NCBI GenBank assembly: GCA_964594115.1
Contig: CAZQLD010000004.1
Location: 8,455 to 72,454, forward strand
Source of the DNA: MFWN01 sp964594115
Lineage (GTDB): Archaea > Nanobdellota > Nanobdellia > Pacearchaeales > GW2011-AR1
Reading direction: 5' to 3'
Length of the DNA stretch: 64,000 bases
Shown: piece after piece, positions 32,159 to 41,900 of the stretch
Layout of the letters: every line of letters begins with the position of its first letter
How positions within the stretch are numbered: the first letter of the stretch is position 1
Program-made: the position numbers and the translations under genes
Notes under the pieces: model-generated
Told to the model about the DNA's origin: nothing
What the model saw: only the letters and a program-made list of their open reading frames with translations
The model's database searches: none

Positions 32159-35020
32159 ATGCCACAGATTAAAAAACTGGTAATGAAGGGATTTAAGAGT
32201 TTCCCTCGTGAGACAGAGATTTTGTTAGACAGGAATATGAACTGTGTTGTTGGGCCTAATGGAAGCGGAAAAAGCAATATAGCAGATGCTATTTGCTTTG
32301 TTTTAGGAAGATTAAGCATAAAGAGCATGAGGGCTGCTAAATCAGCCCATCTTATATTTGCAGGAACAAAAATAAGCAAGCCTGCAACTGAAGCCTCTGT
32401 ATCTATGGTATTTGACAATTCTGACAAGGGTTTTGCGCTTCCTGACAAGGAAGTTACTATTAAAAGGATTGTGAGAAGAAACGGTCAGGGAATTTATAAG
32501 ATTAACAATAGTGTAAAAACAAGACAAGAGATATTAGAGTTATTGTCCCAGGCAGGAATAGACCCTCATGGCTTTAATATAGTTCTTCAGGGAGAGATAG
32601 CTTCTTTTGTTAAAATGCATAGTGATGAAAGAAGGAAAATTGTAGAAGAGGTTGCAGGCATTTCTGTTTATGAAGTGAGAAAGCATAGGTCTTTAAAAGA
32701 ATTAGAGAGAACAGAAGAAAAGCTGAAAGAGGTTTCAGCTGTATTAAGAGAACGAACAGCTTATTTAAAAAATCTTGAAAATGAGAGGCAACAAGCCCTG
32801 CGTTTTAAGAAATTAGAAGAGAGTGTCAAGAGATGCAAGGCCTCTATTTTGAAAAAAAAACTAGATGAAAAAATAAAAGATAAAGACAAAATAGATGAAG
32901 AGATTCACAGGAAAAATTCTGCTCTTGATAAGATAAAAATAATGATAGGCAAGCTTCAGGAAGAGATAAAGAGTTTAAATAATAAAATAGAAGAAATAAA
33001 CAATAATATTCAGAGCTCTTCTGGTGTAGAGCAGGAAACTTTGCATTCAGAAATAGCAGAACTAAAAGCAGAAATTGCTGGTCTAGATGTGAGAAAAGAA
33101 AATTATCAAACTCAAATAGAAGGATTAGAGAAAAGAAAACAGGAATTAGAGAAAAATATAGAGAATTCAGAAAAAGAAATTCAGGAGATGAGAAAAACCA
33201 AGGGAAAAAGCAGAAAACAAGAGTTTGTTGATAAAAAAAATGCTCTTGAAGAAATAGAGGAAAAAAGAAAAAAATTCTACTCAAAAAAATACTCGCTGGA
33301 ATTAGTAGAAGAAAGAATTAAAGACAAAACAGCAAGCCTGCAAAGAACAGAACAAGAATCTAATTTTGTCCTCGACAAAATTAAAGACTTAGAAGCTGGT
33401 TTAGAATTTAAAGATAATTTAGAAAAAAACAAAAATCTTCTTACAGAATTAAAGAAAAACTTAGAGAACAGGAAAGAAGAACAGAATAATAATGAAAAAA
33501 ATATTCTTGATACAGAAAAATTAATAGCATCTGCATTAAGACAGATAAAAGAGCTTGAGAGTATCAAAAAACAAGTAGCTGACTTGGATACCTGTCCTTT
33601 ATGCAAGACAAAAATAACAAAACAGCATGTAGGACATATAGAAAAAGAATCTGATGAAAAAATTTCTTCCTTAAGAAAAGAAATTGAAGATACAGAAGAA
33701 AAGAAAAATAAATCCTGGGAGTTGAAAGATAGTTTAATCTTTAAAATAAAGGAAATTTCAGATGAGACTGAGAAAAGAGAAAAAGATATCTTAAAGTTAG
33801 AAAATATAAATGAAAGAAAACAGCAGCTAAGAAAATTAGAAAAAGAAAAAAACAAGGCAGCAGAGGAGTTAGAAGGAATAGAAAAAGAAAGGAACAAACT
33901 GCAAAAGACAATTTCCCAGTTTAAGAATATAGAAGAAGGATATGATTCTTTAAAGTTGGAAGTAGATGAACTAGCCAGACATGAAGAAGTTGATGTTGGT
34001 ATGGAAATAACCTTGAAACAAAGAGAGCTTGACAGAATGAAACTTATTGTAAAGCAGAGTTTAAGGGAAAAACAAGAGCTTGAAGATGAAATTTCAGAGA
34101 TAATATCTGATTTAGAAGAAAAGCAAGAAGAAGCTGAAGAAAAAGAAAAGCAGGAAGAAGCTTTACAGGAAAAATTCAAGAAAATGATTACTGAGAAAAA
34201 CAAGTTCCAGGACAAGATAAGATTATTTGAGTCTGACTTATTAAAGAAACAAAATGATTCTAGATTAGTAGAAGATGAGGTGAATAATTTTAAGATAAAA
34301 ATTGCAGAGGTAAATGCCCAGATTGAGGGTTTTAAATCAGAGTATGAGGAATTCAAAGATGTTGAGATACTGAAACTTCCTATACCTCAATTACAGGAGA
34401 AACTAGAAAAAACACAGTCTACTCTGACTCTGATTGGAAGTGTAAATTTAAGGGCACTAGAGGTCTATGATGATATTAAAAAACAGTATGATGCTATTGC
34501 TGAAAAAGTAGAGCACTTAAACAAAGAAAAAGAGGAGATTCTGAATATTATAAAAGAAATTGATAATAAAAAAATAAAAACCTTCAACAGAACACTTACA
34601 GAAATAAATTCTTTATTCTCAAGGAATTTCTCACAATTAAGTTCAAAAGGTGAGGCATTTTTAGAAAAAGAAGACAAGCAGGATGTTTTTGCCGGAGGTT
34701 TGGATATAATAATCAAGGTTGGAAAGGGAAAATATTTTGATGTTACTTCTTTATCTGGAGGAGAGCAGACGCTTATTGCTCTTGCCCTAATATTTGCAAT
34801 TCAGGAATACCGCCCTTATTCTTTTTATATTTTTGATGAGATAGATGCTGCTCTTGACAAGAGAAACAGTGAAAGACTTGCTGTATTATTAAAAAAACAT
34901 ATGAAAGCTGGACAGTATATCATGATAACCCATAATGATGCCTTGATTTCAGAGTCAACAACACTTTATGGGGTAAGCATGCAAGAGGGCATAAGCAAGG
35001 TGTTAAGTCTAGAGGTTTAA
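32159..35020 (+). CDS. SMC-like ATPase with Rad50-type zinc hook
   Basis: The 953-residue protein has SMC heads. At the N-terminus KGFKSFPRETEI and VVGPNGSGKSN (Walker A, 32-39) are followed by the SMC-style AICFVLGR and LIFAGT. At the C-terminus come the signature LSGGEQTLIALALIFAI (from residue 865) and Walker B FYIFDEIDAALD. Two coiled-coil arms of about 300 residues each join in the middle. Instead of the roughly 150-residue SMC hinge, the centre carries CPLC at 479-482 (DLDTCPLCKTKITKQH), the Rad50 zinc-hook pattern, almost exactly at the midpoint. Canonical SMCs are about 1150-1190 residues, so the missing length matches a lost hinge. It probably dimerises through Zn at the hook and organises or repairs DNA. 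No ScpA, ScpB or Mre11 gene is adjacent. Confidence 0.88.
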   Translation: MPQIKKLVMKGFKSFPRETEILLDRNMNCVVGPNGSGKSNIADAICFVLGRLSIKSMRAAKSAHLIFAGTKISKPATEASVSMVFDNSDKGFALPDKEVTIKRIVRRNGQGIYKINNSVKTRQEILELLSQAGIDPHGFNIVLQGEIASFVKMHSDERRKIVEEVAGISVYEVRKHRSLKELERTEEKLKEVSAVLRERTAYLKNLENERQQALRFKKLEESVKRCKASILKKKLDEKIKDKDKIDEEIHRKNSALDKIKIMIGKLQEEIKSLNNKIEEINNNIQSSSGVEQETLHSEIAELKAEIAGLDVRKENYQTQIEGLEKRKQELEKNIENSEKEIQEMRKTKGKSRKQEFVDKKNALEEIEEKRKKFYSKKYSLELVEERIKDKTASLQRTEQESNFVLDKIKDLEAGLEFKDNLEKNKNLLTELKKNLENRKEEQNNNEKNILDTEKLIASALRQIKELESIKKQVADLDTCPLCKTKITKQHVGHIEKESDEKISSLRKEIEDTEEKKNKSWELKDSLIFKIKEISDETEKREKDILKLENINERKQQLRKLEKEKNKAAEELEGIEKERNKLQKTISQFKNIEEGYDSLKLEVDELARHEEVDVGMEITLKQRELDRMKLIVKQSLREKQELEDEISEIISDLEEKQEEAEEKEKQEEALQEKFKKMITEKNKFQDKIRLFESDLLKKQNDSRLVEDEVNNFKIKIAEVNAQIEGFKSEYEEFKDVEILKLPIPQLQEKLEKTQSTLTLIGSVNLRALEVYDDIKKQYDAIAEKVEHLNKEKEEILNIIKEIDNKKIKTFNRTLTEINSLFSRNFSQLSSKGEAFLEKEDKQDVFAGGLDIIIKVGKGKYFDVTSLSGGEQTLIALALIFAIQEYRPYSFYIFDEIDAALDKRNSERLAVLLKKHMKAGQYIMITHNDALISESTTLYGVSMQEGISKVLSLEV

Positions 35021-35406
35021 GGTCTTGCTATGTATCTTAATTTTTTAAATCTTAATATTTTCTTCCTTCTACATGCTTTTTCCACTTTTTTCATGAACCC
35101 ATAAAAATCTTTTTTTAATCTTTTTGTAGATTCGTAATGTCCTGATATAATATAATCTCTTTCTACACTTGCTCTTGTAGTTATCTTCAACACTATACTT
35201 CCATAAGTTTCAAATGTTGGTGAATTAGCAGTAATCTGTATTTTAGAAAACTCTCTTTCACTTTCATCAAGCAAACTATGATGTAGCTTATTCCCCTTTC
35301 CTCTAGAAAATCTGATGCTTGGGTGAACTGCTATTATCGCTTTTAATTGGTTTTTAGTATGTGTGCTTTCAGCAGAGAATTTTTTATCAGTGGCGGGTTC
35401 GTCCAT
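35017..35406 (-). CDS. small unknown protein, paralogue A
   Basis: The 129-residue protein converges with the SMC-like gene (4-base overlap). Its core, SLLDESEREFSKIQITANSP and then YGSIVLKITTRASVERDYIISGHYEST, is beta-rich, and a Lys/Arg-rich C-terminal helix ends in RKKILRFKKLRYI. The order of elements matches the adjacent 149-residue protein: H-x-SLL, then F-S-[KR]-I, then a G-[SN]-[IL] strand, a GxYxxT segment and a final amphipathic helix with [IV]-x-[FR]-x-[KR]. They are probably tandem duplicates. The basic tail suggests nucleic-acid contact. No family is recognised. Confidence 0.5.
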   Translation of the reverse strand: MDEPATDKKFSAESTHTKNQLKAIIAVHPSIRFSRGKGNKLHHSLLDESEREFSKIQITANSPTFETYGSIVLKITTRASVERDYIISGHYESTKRLKKDFYGFMKKVEKACRRKKILRFKKLRYIARP

Positions 35407-35437
35407 TTTCTTATTTATTGTCTATTATTTATAAGGT

Positions 35438-35887
35438 TTAAGTAAAAATCTGCCTTGAATGAATTCTATCGAAAATAACATATCCCTTATCATAACCTTT
35501 TTTAATTGTATCACTTAGTCTATCAAATTCTCCTGTTAATTCATCTGTATTAGTATACATTTTTCCAAATAAATAAGTATTCGTAACTCCATCATTTGTT
35601 TTTGCATTCATTATTAAATTTCCGCAAGTTCTATTGGTAGGAAGAGTAGCAATAATTTCTATTCTGGAAAATTTTGTTGTAGGTTTTAGAAGAGACTTAT
35701 GTTCCCTCATAAATAACCAGTCTTGAATAGCGCCGAGTAAGCTGTCATTATCAAAAAAAATTGGAGGTTTAAGTTCTATAGTTGATGTAATGCTGGTTGT
35801 ATTTTCTTTATCTCTTCTAAGAAAAAAGTCTTTGTATCTTTTAAGTTGTTCTGTTCTTATTGCATCTATATCATTTTCGTCTCCCAT
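35438..35887 (-). CDS. small unknown protein, paralogue B
   Basis: The 149-residue protein has a charged N-terminal helix (RTEQLKRYKDFFLRRDKEN) followed by the same core as its downstream neighbour: HKSLLKPTTKFSRIEIIATLP, then CGNLIMNAKTNDGVTNTYLFGKMYTNT, then a helix ending VIFDRIHSRQI. It is less basic at the C-terminus than paralogue A. The genes are 31 bases apart on the same strand. Tandem duplication is inferred from the shared order of short motifs, not from a computed alignment. Confidence 0.5.
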   Translation of the reverse strand: MGDENDIDAIRTEQLKRYKDFFLRRDKENTTSITSTIELKPPIFFDNDSLLGAIQDWLFMREHKSLLKPTTKFSRIEIIATLPTNRTCGNLIMNAKTNDGVTNTYLFGKMYTNTDELTGEFDRLSDTIKKGYDKGYVIFDRIHSRQIFT

Positions 35888-35937
35888 CTTTTATTTAAAA
35901 CTCTTTTATTTATGAGGATTATTGTATTAAAAAGCAA

Positions 35938-36477
35938 TTATTCTTCTAATATTCCCCTTAACTTATTTCCAGAAACCTTTCCAACTATTAGGATTTTTGT
36001 TAAGCCTTCTGGTTTTCCTTGGTAAAATCTTAAGGCTCCAGTATGATTTGCTATATCAAAAGAGTCTGGAAAATTATAACTAGCTACATAACTAAAGGAA
36101 GTATAATTTTGAGCAGGATAATCTTTTAATTCTTTAGAGCTTCTACCTAATATGTGTTTACTATCTGGATATTTTCCAACAGCCCTTATCAGAGTATTTG
36201 CTGTTTCTTCAGCTTGCTCCTTATTATTCTTTAAAACAAAAATATCTACCCTTACATAACCTCTTCCTTTTGGATGGGAAAATATAGATGGAAATGAAGA
36301 AGGTTCTAATGATTTTTCTTTAAGAATTATATCATAATCAATCCTGTTTTTTATGAGAATATCCTGTATTTCTTCAGGAGATATGCCCCCTATTTTTTCA
36401 AACACACATTCAGCTAAACTCTTTCTAGCTCTTTTCTGAAACCTATTTTTTAAAAATCCTCTTATCTCCATCTTCAA
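35938..36477 (-). CDS. unknown 179-residue protein
   Basis: The protein starts with a basic segment (GFLKNRFQKRARKSLAEC) and a domain with EEIQDILIKNRIDYDIILKE. A central beta-alpha unit, GYVRVDIFVLKNNKEQAEETANTLIRAVGKYP, read in blocks, looks like a small ferredoxin-like fold. The C-terminus is NHTGALRFYQGKPEGLTKILIVGK. There is no membrane segment or signal. It is the most upstream of three small unknown genes on the minus strand between the S-layer-like and SMC-like genes. No family is recognised. Confidence 0.5.
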   Translation of the reverse strand: MKMEIRGFLKNRFQKRARKSLAECVFEKIGGISPEEIQDILIKNRIDYDIILKEKSLEPSSFPSIFSHPKGRGYVRVDIFVLKNNKEQAEETANTLIRAVGKYPDSKHILGRSSKELKDYPAQNYTSFSYVASYNFPDSFDIANHTGALRFYQGKPEGLTKILIVGKVSGNKLRGILEE

Positions 36478-36479
36478 AT

Positions 36480-36539
36480 TTCCTTTTTTTAAAGTAAAAA
36501 AATAAAAAATAAGTAAAAAAATAAAAAAATAAAAAAAGT
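36480..36539 (-). terminator. oligo-T terminator after the S-layer-like gene
   Basis: On the minus strand the 60 bases after the stop of the S-layer-like gene contain at least seven T runs of five to seven bases, with almost no G or C. Such serial oligo-T tracts are efficient archaeal terminators, fitting a highly expressed surface protein. Confidence 0.65.
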
Positions 36540-37778
36540 TTAGTAGTAGCTTGTTTCTTCTGTTTCCATTGCTGCAGGTTTTTTTGTTAATAATACTATT
36601 AAAATTATTAACAATACTACGAAGACTATTACCAATACGATTGTTAACACAACTACTGAACTTGCTACTTTTCCTTTCTCAACATTAGCTGAGAAATTTA
36701 CTTGCTTAACAAGTTCTCCCTGGCTTTCTACATTAACTGTTACAACATGTGTTCCTTCTTCTGCGCTTTCTGTAGCTCTAACCTTTACTTTAACTGTTTT
36801 TGAGGAATCTCCTGAAACAGTTACTATGGGGTCTGCTTCTACAATCAAGCCTGAAGTCTCTTCTGGAGTTATGCTATATATCCTCATATTGCTTCCAGAG
36901 TTTACTATGACAAGATCATAGCTAACTTCCTGTCCAATATCTAGGTTTCTGACACTAGTTCCAGATAAAATGTTGCTTACAGCTTCTTCTCCAGAAACAA
37001 TTATGCTTTTCTTAATTGTTCTTGAAGAATCTACATTGTAGGCTTCTACTTCTAAACTGTATACTCCTGTATTAGCATTTGTTGGAATAGTTAAGTAAAT
37101 TCTTCTTTCAACAGAATCTTTTCTGTTAGCTTCTTTACATCCGTATTCCTCGCATTCGTATTCTGCTTCATCTAAGGGGTCTAAATCACCAAAATAAACC
37201 TTTTTTTCAGTTCCTAAGTCAGGAATTCTTGCTTTAACAAAAAGGTCTTCAAGGTCATGCATTCCCCAGTTCTTTAGAACAACATCTACTGCTATAACGC
37301 TTCCAGCCATTACTTCTTGAGGTGCTTCAACAGATAAAACTTCTAAATTGTAAGATTCTCTTTGAAGTTTTAAAGAGTATTCTTCATCATCGCTCTCTGT
37401 TTGGTCAGAAATCCTTATTATGAGTGTGTACTCATCTGTAGGATCAATATCTGAAGGAACTTGTAAAGAAAGATATCTTGTGTATATGCTATCTTCAATT
37501 AACTCAAATCTTCCTGTCTTATCAGTTATATCAGTTCTATGTCCGTCAATCCATGCTCTTACCTTAACATCACTGGCATCTTTTACAGCTTGAAAAACTA
37601 TTTTTATAGCAATAGTCTCTCCACCTTCAATTCCAGAGATTGTGTTAGTGGTTACATCAGCACCATTAACAGTCACTTCCCAATTATCTGTTAAATCCCC
37701 TGTATCAGCACTAACAAAACTCATTAAAGCCAGTACAGCAAATACAGCGATTATGGAAACCAAAATTGATTTTTCCAT
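36540..37778 (-). CDS. putative S-layer-like surface protein
   Basis: The 412-residue protein has a Sec signal peptide (KSILVSIIAVFAVLALMSFVSA, cleaved after Ala-Asp-rich VSAD). Tandem beta-sandwich, CARDB-like repeats follow (VLSVEAPQEVMAGSVIAVDV and VKNWG-type blocks; ILSGTSVRNLDIGQEVSYDL), and one C-terminal membrane helix (SSVVVLTIVLVIVFVVLLII) with a short cytosolic tail. The layout matches proteins annotated as putative S-layer proteins in DPANN archaea. One Cys pair occurs in EYECEEYGCKEA. A TTTATAAAGG box lies 40-50 bases upstream, giving a short A/T-rich leader. The strong downstream terminator supports high expression. Confidence 0.7.
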   Translation of the reverse strand: MEKSILVSIIAVFAVLALMSFVSADTGDLTDNWEVTVNGADVTTNTISGIEGGETIAIKIVFQAVKDASDVKVRAWIDGHRTDITDKTGRFELIEDSIYTRYLSLQVPSDIDPTDEYTLIIRISDQTESDDEEYSLKLQRESYNLEVLSVEAPQEVMAGSVIAVDVVLKNWGMHDLEDLFVKARIPDLGTEKKVYFGDLDPLDEAEYECEEYGCKEANRKDSVERRIYLTIPTNANTGVYSLEVEAYNVDSSRTIKKSIIVSGEEAVSNILSGTSVRNLDIGQEVSYDLVIVNSGSNMRIYSITPEETSGLIVEADPIVTVSGDSSKTVKVKVRATESAEEGTHVVTVNVESQGELVKQVNFSANVEKGKVASSVVVLTIVLVIVFVVLLIILIVLLTKKPAAMETEETSYY

Positions 37779-37889
37779 TTTAAAAAATTTAAATTTAATT
37801 AATAAAAAAGGGCGTTTTGCCTTTATAAAGATTATTATTGTGTAGTAACTATGTAATAATTACAAGTTATTTGCACGAAAAGCTTTATA

Positions 37890-37909
37890 AAGTATACTAT
37901 AGTATACTT
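37890..37909. promoter_or_regulatory. 20-base perfect palindrome, operator of the RHH gene
   Basis: AAGTATACTATAGTATACTT is a perfect inverted repeat. It ends three bases before the ATG of the RHH protein gene and overlaps the end of its TTTATAAA box (37884-37891). RHH proteins typically bind such palindromes to repress their own promoter, so autoregulation is likely. Confidence 0.72.
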
Positions 37910-37912
37910 ATA

Positions 37913-38173
37913 ATGGAAGATGCAAAGAAAATAACAACAATAAAAATAGAGAAAGAGACAAAAACAAGGCTTGACAGGCTTAAAGAGCATGAAAGAGAGA
38001 CTTATAATCAGGTAATTAAAAAAATTCTCCATATTTTAAACCTTGTTAGAAGAGACCCTGCATTAGGAAACAGGATGCTTGGAAATATTGACATAACAAT
38101 AAAAAGAATGGGAACGTATAACAAGGCTAATAAGCTTTCAAAAACTTCAGAGTCTTCAGAGAGTCCTCAATAG
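37913..38173 (+). CDS. ribbon-helix-helix (CopG/Arc-type) DNA-binding protein
   Basis: The 86-residue protein has KKITTIKIEKETKTRLDRLKEHERETYNQVIKKIL, read in blocks: a basic beta strand followed by two helices, the RHH fold. ATG 37913 is chosen because the 20-base palindrome and TATA box lie immediately upstream; the longer in-frame reading would translate through the operator. The C-terminal part (GNIDITIKRMGTYNKANKLS and a Ser-rich tail) overlaps the convergent endonuclease gene by 47 bases. It is not followed by a toxin gene, so it is more likely a stand-alone regulator than an antitoxin. Confidence 0.75.
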   Translation: MEDAKKITTIKIEKETKTRLDRLKEHERETYNQVIKKILHILNLVRRDPALGNRMLGNIDITIKRMGTYNKANKLSKTSESSESPQ

Positions 38174-38906
38174 GCTCCGGAGATTCATTAATAATTACAA
38201 TTTCATGCTCTCTTGCGTATTTTTTTAAATTAGCTATTAGTTCTTTTGCTTCATTACTTTTAGTTCCTATATGCTTTCTTTCTCCTTTTTCTCCATACTC
38301 AATGCCAGAAAAATGTATGTGTAAATGAGGGTATTTTTTAAACTTACTTAATATTTCCTTATAGTTTATTTTCTTTTCTCTGGCAAGTATGTGTGCAAAA
38401 TCTATACAAAAAGAGCATTTTGTCTCTTCAACTAATCTTAAAATTTCATCAACACTCCCAAAAACATTTACTTTTCCAGTGGTTTCAGGAGCAAGCTCTG
38501 GCTTCCATTTTTGTTTTTTTATTTCTTTTTGCATTTCTAAAATAGCTTTTTTAATATTTTTATATGTCTGCTCTTTATCCTCCAAGTAATAACCTGGATG
38601 AAAAACAATCCTATAGGCATTTAAATAATGGCCAATTTCACAGGATTTTAAGATTCTCTCCTTACTTTGCTCAATTTTCTTTTCTTCCTTACTATTCAGA
38701 TTTATCCAGTAAGGAGCATGTATACTTAGTTTTATGCCTTGCTTTTCAGCTTCTTCACCAATTTCTTCTGCATCTTTCTTGTTTTTAATATAAACGCCAT
38801 AAGTAAATTCTATTTCGCATGCAGAAAAACCTAGTTTTTTGTATTCTCGCAAGTTATCTCTAGCTTTTTTAATTCCTCCAAGTCCTGCTGGCCCTAATCT
38901 TATCAT
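38127..38906 (-). CDS. nfo: endonuclease IV-like AP endonuclease (TIM barrel)
   Basis: This 259-residue protein acts on abasic DNA sites if it follows its family. Motifs are GFSACEIEFTYG (Glu), LSIHAPYWINLN (His), IVFHPGYYLED (His), LAPETTGK (Glu), CSFCIDFAHILAR (Asp-His), HLHIHFSGIEYG (His) and IINESP (Glu). These are the trinuclear zinc ligands of Nfo in order. ATG 38906 (MIRLGPAG) overlaps the subtilase stop as TAATG and is preceded by GAGGAG at the right distance, so the six-residue longer reading is not used. It is the last gene of the operon with the membrane protein and subtilase, an odd grouping for a repair enzyme. Confidence 0.88.
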   Translation of the reverse strand: MIRLGPAGLGGIKKARDNLREYKKLGFSACEIEFTYGVYIKNKKDAEEIGEEAEKQGIKLSIHAPYWINLNSKEEKKIEQSKERILKSCEIGHYLNAYRIVFHPGYYLEDKEQTYKNIKKAILEMQKEIKKQKWKPELAPETTGKVNVFGSVDEILRLVEETKCSFCIDFAHILAREKKINYKEILSKFKKYPHLHIHFSGIEYGEKGERKHIGTKSNEAKELIANLKKYAREHEIVIINESPEPIEDSLKTLKFLKAY

Positions 38907-41900
38907 TATACTCCTCTGCCCCATTTTTCAGCCCACTCATCTTTTTTAGATTCTGAAACAACAATCTCAGTTTTTTTTGTTGGTTTTATTTTTTTAGAAA
39001 AATTTCTTGATAATATGACTCCTGTTATAATTATTGCTAGAAGCAAAATTAGGAAAATCAAGCTAATTATTAGGTAATTTTTATATTTATAAAGAAAATC
39101 TTTGAATCTTGATGCTGTTTCTCCAGGAGTTTCAAAAGAATCGCTTGTGTCTGTTATATCAGGATTATTGTCATCTATATCAGGGCCTAAACAGTCAGGC
39201 CCTACACCATAACCATCTCCATCATTATCTACACACTGGCTGTCAATAAAGCAGGTTCTTGTATCTCCGTGTGCTGAAGGTCTTCCACTAGTTGTGCCAC
39301 ATTTATTCAAATCTGTACAGGTTTGTCTTTGAACCATGTTTTCACAAGGCCCCCATTTACAATCCCAGTTAGGAGTGCATGTAACCTGTCCACCTCCTCC
39401 TCCATTTCCCCCATCATCATCTCCAGTATCATCTGCTTCACAAACACCATCTACACAGCTATATCCAGAACTACAATAACAATCACTGCAATCAGCACAA
39501 GTTTCTCCAGACTGGCAAATATTATCTCCACAATAAATTCCCTCCAGAATTTCAAATTCTGAGAATTTTGTTATGTCAACCTTGAATGTTTTTGCATTCT
39601 TATCAAATAGCTCAAAAGTACAAATACTGGATGGACAGCCAGCTCCATTATAATGGATCTGCGGATTATGCATATCAATATTCCTAAACAATAATTCTGC
39701 AGATTTATTAGTTAGCTCAGCCAGGTTGTTAGTATCCAGACTGATTATTCTAGGGATTATGCTAACATAATCTTGTAAAAGTAAGGGATTTTTCTTAAAT
39801 CTTGATATATTCACTTCTTCTTTGAAGATAATTTTTCCATAAGAGGTTCTTTCAAGAGTGAAGTTCCAAACTATATCTGGGGCAGTAGTTAAATTAGTGC
39901 TATTTCCTTTAAATTCAGAAGATTCAACATAGATAATTTTTTGAATAGAATTATCAGTAGGATTCATGTCTCCGCTTAATACAGCTTCTGCTTTTATTGT
40001 GTGATTGCCAGTTGTTGCGGGAGTCCATAAGAAATTTTCTGTGTTTCCTGCTCCAGAAGAGAGACTATTAATTATCTTTGTTGCAATTAGCTGATTATCA
40101 TCATAAACACTCAGGTTTACATTTGCTACATCTATTCCCAGATTTATTAAACTAACAAAAATACTTGTTGCTCTGTTAACAATTACAGACAAGCTGACAT
40201 TCAAATCGCTTATAGAAACATCTATATTATTTACTGAAGGTTGCAGGTAAATACTGGCTATTTTTTTATTATCAGAAAGAGCTTGGTCATTGGAAATTAA
40301 AGCTTCAACTTCATAAGTGTGATTATTAGGTTTTCCAGTAAAATTAAACTGCTGTTCTGAAAGCTCACTTGGATTAAGCATTATACCTACTCTTTTAATT
40401 TCAATGCCGTCTTCTCTAAATATAATAGTTACTACTTCCTGAAAATTTCCTAAGTTTGTTACTGTTGCATTAATTATATGCTGCATTCCTATTTGAGGGC
40501 TAATAGGAGTTATAAGTTCTAGAACAGCTACATCATGAGTTACATTTGCTTCTGGCAAAGAAGAAACCCCTTTGTAAGTTCCAGTAGGAGAAATAGAAAC
40601 ACTAAAATTCATTTGTCCAAAATAACTAATAGGAATTCTATATGTAAAATTGAAAAAGCCATTATTATCACTAGCTTGATTTCCAATATGCGCTTTATCT
40701 AAAAATCCTTCAATCAATAAATTAGAAACACCATTTCCTTGGCTATTTTTAATATACCCAGTAAAACTAACAATATTTCCAAGGGATAATATTCCAATTA
40801 CAGGAAGAAGTGTTATAGTAAGATTTTGTGTTTTAAGAGAAACAGGATAAATTCTATAATCCTGTAGATTTCCAGAGGAATCAATTAATTCAATATCTAA
40901 ATCAATTTTTTCACCATAAGGAACTATTGCCCCGAAAAAATTATTTCCATTGCTATAAAGACTTATTGGTTTCCAAGGTCCGTCTTCGCTATAAAACGCT
41001 TTAACATCAGCAATTGAATTATCATCTCTGGCTGTAAACTCTAATATCAAAGTTTCTCCATCTTTAAACCTAGAGGATATTTCCAGATTTTCAATCCAAG
41101 GAGGATTCCTATCAGCTTGGTTTGTAGAAAATATTGATGTTATCTTCATTAAATTAAATATTGAATAATAGTTTGGGATTGTTAAGTAAACAGCATAATC
41201 TTTATTTTCTGAGACAGAATGCAATAACTTTTCTTTATCCCATAAACCATTAGTAGTAAGATTCTCTTCGGCTACTTTAATTCCATCTTCATACATCTGA
41301 TATTTTGGTTTTTCTAATCCCCCTATTACATTTGTACAAGTCTGTATTCCATTCCCATAAGTGCAACAAGAAGCATTCATTTCTGTCTGTTTTCTTACAA
41401 CTATTCCCTTTCCACTCAAAATTTCTCTTCTTATTTTAACAGTATTGTTCTCAACCATGACTGAACCAAGGTTATATGGACCTCCAAAAGAAAACTCTTT
41501 TTTTTCTTTTAATTCTGGATTAAGAGAATCCCAAACATTATCTGATATAATTTCTTTTCCAGAACTATCATAAGCAAATTGTACGCATTGATTTGCATGT
41601 CCAATATAGTTAAGCTCTACAACCCTAGCTAAGCTAAAATTCTTATTATAATTTCCAGAAACAGGATTATTCACGTAAGCATAGATAGATTGTGTTAGTG
41701 GATATGCAACAGAAACAAGAGGGGCTCCTATAAAATCTTGGAAAGGATGTATGAAAAAAAGCTGGCTTAAGTAAGACTTAGGACTTCCTCCAGGAAGATT
41801 ATATGAAAAATTATATATCGCTGCATTATAATCTGGTTGCAGTGTTGTAGGGGTAGAACTATCTACATTATGAAGTATCCAGCCTCCTGCATATAATTCA

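Noticed and set aside
33277..34356. Long antisense ORF (359 codons) inside the SMC-like gene
   Set aside because: It is rich in Ser, Phe and Leu, as expected from reading the complement of Glu/Lys coiled-coil codons. The SMC frame has clear motifs along its whole length.
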